Of a stretch of 64,000 nucleotides of DNA, positions 58,968 to 64,000 are shown piece by piece. This stretch comes from Diabrotica undecimpunctata (Eukaryota; Arthropoda; Insecta; Coleoptera; Chrysomelidae). The notes beneath the pieces were generated by a model, which was not told where the DNA came from, did not search any database, and was given only the letters and a program-made list of their open reading frames with translations. The stretch is taken from positions 74,928,564 through 74,992,563 of the forward strand of contig NC_092805.1 of the NCBI RefSeq assembly GCF_040954645.1, in the 5' to 3' direction. The number at the start of each line of letters is the position of its first letter. Within the stretch, counting starts at the first letter, position 1. A program made the translations under genes and the position numbers.

Positions 58968-59190
58968 TGCGGCTCTAGTATGGCTCTCGGCTTTGGTACT
59001 GCTCTCGGCACTAGTATGGCTCTCGGCTTTGGTACTGCTCTCGGCTCTAGTATGGCTCTCGGCTTTGGTACTGCCTCGGCTCTAGTATGGCTCTCGGCTT
59101 TGGTACTGCTCTCGGCTCTAGTGTGGCTCTCGGCTTTGGTACTGCTCTCGGCTCTAGTGTGGCTCTCGGCTTTGGTATGGCTCTCGTTCT
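58968..59190. repeat. 36-bp tandem repeat, about six copies
   Basis: The unit is GGCTCTCGGCTTTGGTACTG plus CTCTCGGCTCTAGTAT. One copy has a single-base deletion (GCCTCGG near 59070). On the minus strand it translates as alternating ESHTRAESSTKA-type repeats, on the plus strand as SMALGFGTALGS. Both are open, so the coding strand, if any, cannot be told. It is GC-rich compared with its surroundings. Confidence 0.9.
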
Positions 59191-59560
59191 CCCGGGTCTA
59201 GTGGTCTCTCTCTGCTACTGAGGGTGTTGCTGGCGTGGACTGTATAGGCTCTCTCAAACTTCCTTGAAGTATTCTGTTTCTCGATAGGACCATGAACAAA
59301 TCCCCTTCGTTGGCTCAGTGAAGATGTTCGTTCAGTTGTAATGGAAACACCAAATAATAGTAGCAGAGTTTATTGTAGAGACGTACACTATGGGTGTAGA
59401 CCCGGGATTACTTTGAGTAGAGACTGATGAAGTTGATTGTTGAAGACTATCAAGTTCGTTGAGTGAATATTGATTGAATGCCTCTCTAGGCAAGAGATCT
59501 TAGTTTTATATAAACTTTAATTGGGTCAATATTTTCGCGGACCTCGCGTGACATGTGTAT
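59191..59560 (-). promoter_or_regulatory. Promoter/LTR-like stretch with TATA box and poly-A signal
   Basis: On the minus strand TTATATAAAAC (about 59512-59502) is followed about 140 bp later by AATAAACTC (about 59371). TATA, transcribed region and AATAAA in this order are what an LTR's U3-R looks like, and it is upstream of BEL gag in the same direction. No second copy exists in the window to define LTR ends. It could also be a host or unrelated promoter. Confidence 0.35.
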
Positions 59561-60380
59561 TTAATTTATGTAAATAGTTTAACTTTGTCAGCACTTTTGA
59601 CTGATGTCCAAATTATATTATTGATAATTGACCAAATGTGTATGTAACCTTATTAACTACGTGTGTGTATTTAATAACAAATAGATTCATTCGGTCTACT
59701 GGGTGATAAAATTATACTGTCCAATTTCGGATATGAATTCTAAAGATTTGATATTGGACATGCAGAGAAAAAAGTAGCAAATGAAATAAAAAATATACGG
59801 CATGACTACAAGAAAAGGATAGAAAATGAGAGGACAGAAGTCAATAGGATTATTCAAAATAATAAGATAGATATAGAACAGAAAATTGAGTTGCAAAAAT
59901 GTAACTTAGAAGTAAAAATTAACGAAGACAGGAGAAAGGCAGAAGAAAAATTAAAAGATATGCAACAAAATATCCAAATAAATAATAATCAAATAAGAAA
60001 TGTGGAACAGAGCATAGATAATATTTCACAAATGAGAGACATAGGGAGACCTTAGTTAAATTTAACAAATGAGACTGAGATTAAATTCTCTGGTAATATA
60101 AAAAATCTGCATCCTAGAGTATACATAAATAAATCGGTAAGATAGTTTCGAAACAAATTCAGATTTCTGCTTTAATCTGGAGCCTTCTAAAAATTGCAAG
60201 GCATGGCCAGACGATGATAAATATGTTAATAGAGACATGGGGAATCTAAAATTTGCATTCCACGACATGTCTATTTATCTAAGCAGAGATCCTTAACGAA
60301 TTTGTTTCTCGTACTCATACAGAGTAGATCCGAATAAAATGAAAAAGACAGAAAAGATTTGATTTCACGTTCAAAGCGTC

Positions 60381-60424
60381 TATGTATCTATTGATACGTA
60401 TTTCGACTTAATAAGTCTCATCAG
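60381..60424 (-). ncRNA. Hammerhead motif, first arm (minus)
   Basis: Minus strand: CTGATGA (60424-60418), stem II GACTT-ATT-AAGTC, GAAA (60404-60401), then a TACGTATCAATAGATACATA hairpin as stem III ending in ATA, a permitted NUH cleavage site. Core nucleotides are complete. Stem I is weak next to the core; only an outer CACGTT/AACGTG pairing is clear. Confidence 0.5.
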
Positions 60425-60708
60425 AATAGTTATTCATAGCCGTTCTTAACGTGAAAAATAATCTTCTCTGTCTTATTAGGAAGCAACAATAACATGGCTT
60501 CGTTATGGACGCAATAGCGACATCTGATAGAAAAATCGGTAAGATAGTTTCCAAACAAATTCAGATTTCTGCTTTAATCTGGAGCCTTCTAAAAATTGCA
60601 AGGCATGGCCAGACGATGATAAAGATGTTGATAAGCCATGTTATTGTTGCTTCATAATAAGACAGAGAAGATTATTTTTCACGTTAAGAACGGCTATGAA
60701 TAACTATT

Positions 60709-60752
60709 CTGATGAGACTTATTAGGTCGAAATACGTATCAATAGATACATA
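60709..60752 (+). ncRNA. Hammerhead motif, second arm (plus)
   Basis: Same layout as the first arm in reverse orientation: CTGATGA (60709-60715), stem II with one G-U pair (GACTT-ATT-AGGTC), GAAA (60729-60732), and stem III TACGTATCAATAGATACATA. It lies 44 bp from the 3' end of the retroposon, as the Penelope-element motifs lie near their 3' ends. Confidence 0.5.
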
Positions 60753-61707
60753 GACACATTGAACGTGAAATCAAATCTTTTCTGTCTTTTTCGTTTTATA
60801 CATAAATAGTTTAAAACATAAATTAAGATTAGTGAATAATATTAATGATATTAAAGATTATATTAGAATGACATTAAGTGACAATGCAGCAACTTGGTTT
60901 TGCCAGTATTGAAAATGATTTAGATAATTTTCAAACATTTGAAAATAAATTTTTAAATTATTATTGGGGTGAATTAGAGCAAGCTAAATATAGGGAAGTT
61001 CTATATTTTGGAAAGTATAATCACAATTTAAGATCAAATATTGTAGATTATGCATTAAAACTGATAACGGTTGCAAAATATTTAGAACCACCACTTAGAG
61101 AGGATGAAACAGTCTTAAATGTATCTAGACATTTTGATGCTGATGTTGTGCAAACAGTAACTGTACACAATATTCAAACAATCGAGAGTTTAATTAATTT
61201 TATTCAAAGAATACAAAGAGTAATGTTGCCAAAGATGGCAAGTAATAATGATAACAATGATATTAGGATGAATAATAATAATAACAGAAAAAACAATAAT
61301 AACTTTCAATATAATAAGAATAACTATCAACAATATAGACAATCATACAATAATACTAGATATGGTAATAATTTACAAAATTTTAATAATAATAACAATA
61401 ATCAAAATGGACAGAATTTTAATAACAATACTAGTTATAATAGACAACATTTTAATAACAATACTAATAATAATAGACAAGATTTTAACAATAGAAGAAA
61501 TACAGAACGACCTAACTACAACAGACAGGTAAATTATGTACTAAGGAATAGAAGCTGCGAAGATAGTGAACGAAATAGTACAAGGCAAGAAAATATAAGT
61601 AGAAGTCATAGTAGGGAAACACACAGGACAATAGATCCAAGTGGTCAGACACAATCTGACAATTCTAACAATCAATATTTTGTTCAGTAAACTTTCTGAA
61701 TTACAAG

Positions 61708-64000
61708 TTGGGCCATTGCCATTATGAAAAACCTTCTGAATTTATTTCTTTAGATGAAGATAAAATTATTGAATGTATTAATTTAATTTATATAAATGCT
61801 ATGGCCAAAAATAAAATGATTAAGGTTATGATAGATACTGGTTCAGAAAGTACTTTAGTCTCGGAGAATTTTATTTTTAATACATTAAAACTATTAGATA
61901 TAATAAAGATTCCAAAAATTAAAATTGTTGTTGCAAATAATAAGAAGTTGGGTGAAATTAATAAACTAGCCAATTTTAAAATTAATATTCTTAATAAAGA
62001 CATTAAAATGCAAGGATTTATTGTCAAGGATTTATGTGTTGATATATTAATGGGAAATGATGAATTGGAAAATAAGAAAGTAAAGATAGATTTTGAAGAA
62101 AAAATGGTAACTTTGGAAGGGCAAATAATTAAGTTTATACAGAAAGATGAGGTGGAAGAAGGAATAAGAGTTGATAGGATATTATTAAAAGAAAGTAATG
62201 ATGTTTATGAAGAAGAAATGTATTTTGATGATAGGGAAATGTCCCAAAAGAATGTAAAGAATAATTGTAGTGAATATTTAAGGAATGGAAATTTGAAGCA
62301 GATGGATGCCTACGAGGTAAAGTGCGTAAAATTGGAAGCAAGAAATAATAAGTACATAATGGAAAATAATTTTGTTTGTAAAGAAGATGTGATAAAAGTT
62401 TTAAATTGCCCTGAAGAATATAAATCAATAGTCGTTTCCATATTGCAGCAACACAAGGGACTTCTCATTAAAGAAAATAGAATTGCACAATTAAAGAAGA
62501 AAAAGATTTTAAAACAAAATCATACCCAATACCATATAAATACAGAGAAGAAGTAAACAGAACGATTAATAATATGTTAGAAGATGGAATCATTAAGAAG
62601 GCAGATACACGTTTTATAAACCCTATAGTCTTCTTCTTCTTCTTAACATCCCATACACCAAAGTGCGTAGGCGACTATCTCATTACTAGAATTCTGTTCT
62701 TGGCTTCGTGACACAGCTCGCCTGTATTGTGTATTCCTGTCCATTCTTTAATATTCCTTAACCAGGATAATTGTTTGCAGCCGGCTCCTCTCCTACCTTC
62801 GATCTTCCCTTGTAGGATTAACTGTGGTATTTAAACCCTATAGTAGTAGAACGTAAAAGATCAGGTGAAATAAGGTTATGTTAGGATGCAAGGAATATTA
62901 ACAAGATCACTGAAAAGCAATTTGAAGCACCAACGAGTATAGATGGAATACTAGGAAGAATTACAGTAAATTTTACAATTTTTCATTAAAATCGATTTAC
63001 AGCTTAGTTTCTGGTTAATACCTCTAGAAAGAAAAAGTAGACAGTATACAGGATTTCAGATAGATGGAGTAGTATATCAATTCAAAGTGATACCATTTGG
63101 ACTTCAATCATCTTGCAGTGCTCTATGTAGATGTCTTCATGATATTTTGGATCAATATGAACATTTTGTAATTCATTACATTGATGATATATTAATTTTT
63201 TCTAAAACGGCTGAAGATCATGAGAAACACCTAAAAATTATAATCAACAGATTAGACAAAGTTGGACTAAAAAATAAATCAAGAAAAATGTACATTTTTT
63301 CAAAAAGAAGTAATATATCTAAGTTATAAACTTAACACTAAGAGAATCGAAATGGATCCAAAACAGACACAGGTCATTCAGGAATATAAAACACCACACA
63401 ATTTAAGAATTTTAAGAGGATTCATTGGAATAATTAATTATTATAAAAGGATGATACCAGATCTAAGTATAAAAGAAATTCCATTACTTGAACTGCTGAG
63501 GAAAGGTGTAAAATGGAGATGGGATCAGACAAGAGAACTAGCATTCCAAGAAATCAAAAACATTTTTCTGTCAAATTTAAAAATATACCATCCTGACTAC
63601 ACACAACCATTCATATTCAGAACAGATGCATCCATAGAGAGATTATCAGGGGTATTATTACAAATACATGATGGGGTCGAATACCCAATACAATTCATTT
63701 CAAGAATTACAAAGCCGCATGAAAAGGGTTACTCAGTTTCAGAATTAGAACTAGCAAGTATCATACACTGTGTCACAAAATTAAGATTTTATTTGTTGGA
63801 TAATGAATTTACTATAGAAACAGATCACCAAGCTTTAACATCTCTATTAAATAACAAATATGAAAACAGTACAGTACACCGGTGGAGTCTAATAATGAGT
63901 GAATACAGCTTTGAAATCAAATACATTTCTGGAAAATCCAACATAGTGGCAGATGCTTTGTCAAGGTTAGAAAATACATCACAAAAAGGGCAGCGAACAA
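61708..64000 (+). pseudogene. pol: LTR-1c pol: protease, RT, RNase H, incomplete
   Basis: The frame 61708-62556 has the protease motif MIDTGSESTLV (near 61830) and the connector before RT. Indels near 62490 and a LINE fragment at 62630-62831 break the RT fingers. From 63077 RT resumes with the FGLQSSCSALCR block and the catalytic YIDD (63177-63188). A further shift follows near 63270. RNase H-like sequence (RTDASIERLSG, ETDHQAL near 63815) runs on to the window end. The copy is not functional. Whether it keeps the integrase that LTR-1 lost cannot be seen here. Confidence 0.88.
62630..62831 (-). mobile_element. LINE 3' fragment, 202 bp, nested in LTR-1c
   Basis: It is flanked by a 13-bp duplication TAAACCCTATAGT (62617-62629 and 62832-62844). 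Read on the minus strand it encodes LILQGKIEGRR and LSWLRNIKEWTGI, the conserved C-terminal end of an insect LINE reverse-transcriptase ORF, and ends in an (AAG)n tail. It is a strongly 5'-truncated target-primed insertion. The family differs from the LINE at 5800-7760. Confidence 0.8.

Larger units (their letters stand above)
60131..60796 (+). mobile_element. 666-bp retroposon with two inverted hammerhead arms
   Basis: It is flanked by TATACATAAAT (60120-60130 and 60797-60807). The unoccupied site exists once in LTR-1 at 17831-17841 (minus), so the borders are exact. Inside, a 100-bp direct repeat (60131-60228 and 60533-60632) alternates with a 155-bp inverted pair (60345-60499 and 60637-60791), each arm holding a hammerhead motif. 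No ORF is present. An 11-bp duplication and a 3'-terminal hammerhead fit a non-autonomous Penelope-type or other target-primed retroposon; the class is inferred. Confidence 0.8.
59762..61690 (+). pseudogene. gag: LTR-1c gag, interrupted
   Basis: 59762-60119 carries the end of the coiled coil and the start of the capsid region, with an in-frame TAG at 60053-60055. The 666-bp retroposon then splits the gene. From 60808 it resumes; the frame 60878-61690 includes FLNYYWGELEQA, an NHNLRSNIVDYALKL segment where LTR-1 has its stop, and a longer Asn-rich tail than LTR-1. The extra Asn repeats are local expansions. The start codon and first half are absent. Confidence 0.85.
59762..64000 (+). mobile_element. 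LTR-1c: decayed plus-strand copy of the LTR-1 family, runs off the window
   Basis: It starts abruptly inside the gag coiled coil and follows LTR-1 through gag, protease, RT and RNase H to the window end. It has more damage than LTR-1: stops, indels, a hammerhead retroposon (60131-60796) and a LINE fragment (62630-62831). No 5' LTR is present, so it is a truncated or rearranged copy. The 3' end is outside the window. Confidence 0.9.

Noticed and set aside
59424..59430. CTGATGA that could start a hammerhead core
   Set aside because: No GAAA at a suitable distance and no stem II; chance match.

Overview
This 64-kb window looks like repeat-dense heterochromatin or intergenic DNA of an arthropod, most likely an insect. 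It is AT-rich and full of (TA)n microsatellites. It carries Ty3/gypsy, BEL/Pao, Penelope-like, RTE-like LINE and piggyBac families, plus an errantivirus-type element with an env gene. I find no intact, clearly host-type gene. The best host-like remnants are a THAP zinc-finger exon (42946-43240, minus) and two short unidentified coding-like stretches (2581-2751 minus, 8934-9215 plus). The species cannot be fixed from the sequence alone.

Layout. 1-12.4 kb is old, decayed DNA: a degenerate tandem repeat, a BEL/Pao RT scrap, two copies of a 1.1-kb interspersed repeat (3.2-4.3 and 9.3-10.7 kb, the second hit by a MITE), an 11-bp-based satellite with a 326-bp higher-order period, two RTE-like LINE remnants, and a DDE/piggyBac relic pair. 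From 12.67 to 36.93 kb three young LTR retrotransposons lie end to end, separated only by AT-dinucleotide DNA. LTR-1 is on the minus strand, has 1,400-bp LTRs and lacks its integrase core. LTR-2 is on the plus strand, has 1,408-bp LTRs and is nearly intact. LTR-3 is on the plus strand, has 328-bp LTRs and is errantivirus-like with gag, pol and env.

37-48 kb is mostly non-coding. It holds a gypsy gag/integrase scrap, the THAP exon, and a broken protein-primed family-B DNA polymerase of Maverick/Polinton or adintovirus type, which is split by a 574-bp MITE. 48-54.3 kb holds a solo LTR related to LTR-2 and two Penelope-like elements on the minus strand, each with RT and GIY-YIG domains. The older one has a good hammerhead-ribozyme motif near its 3' end and the younger a degenerate one. 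54.3-58.4 kb is a BEL/Pao element whose pol runs in frame into the second Penelope element. 58.4-59.7 kb holds a 36-bp tandem repeat and a promoter/LTR-like stretch. From 59.76 kb to the window edge lies a third, decayed copy of the LTR-1 family on the plus strand. It has been hit by a 666-bp retroposon carrying two inverted hammerhead motifs (11-bp target duplication) and by a 202-bp LINE 3' fragment (13-bp target duplication).

These genes do not form one pathway. Each cluster is a self-contained mobile element (gag = particle, protease/RT/RNase H/integrase or RT/GIY-YIG = copying and insertion). The recurring theme is insertion into (TA)n tracts and nested damage. Many open frames have no ATG; I state this where it matters.
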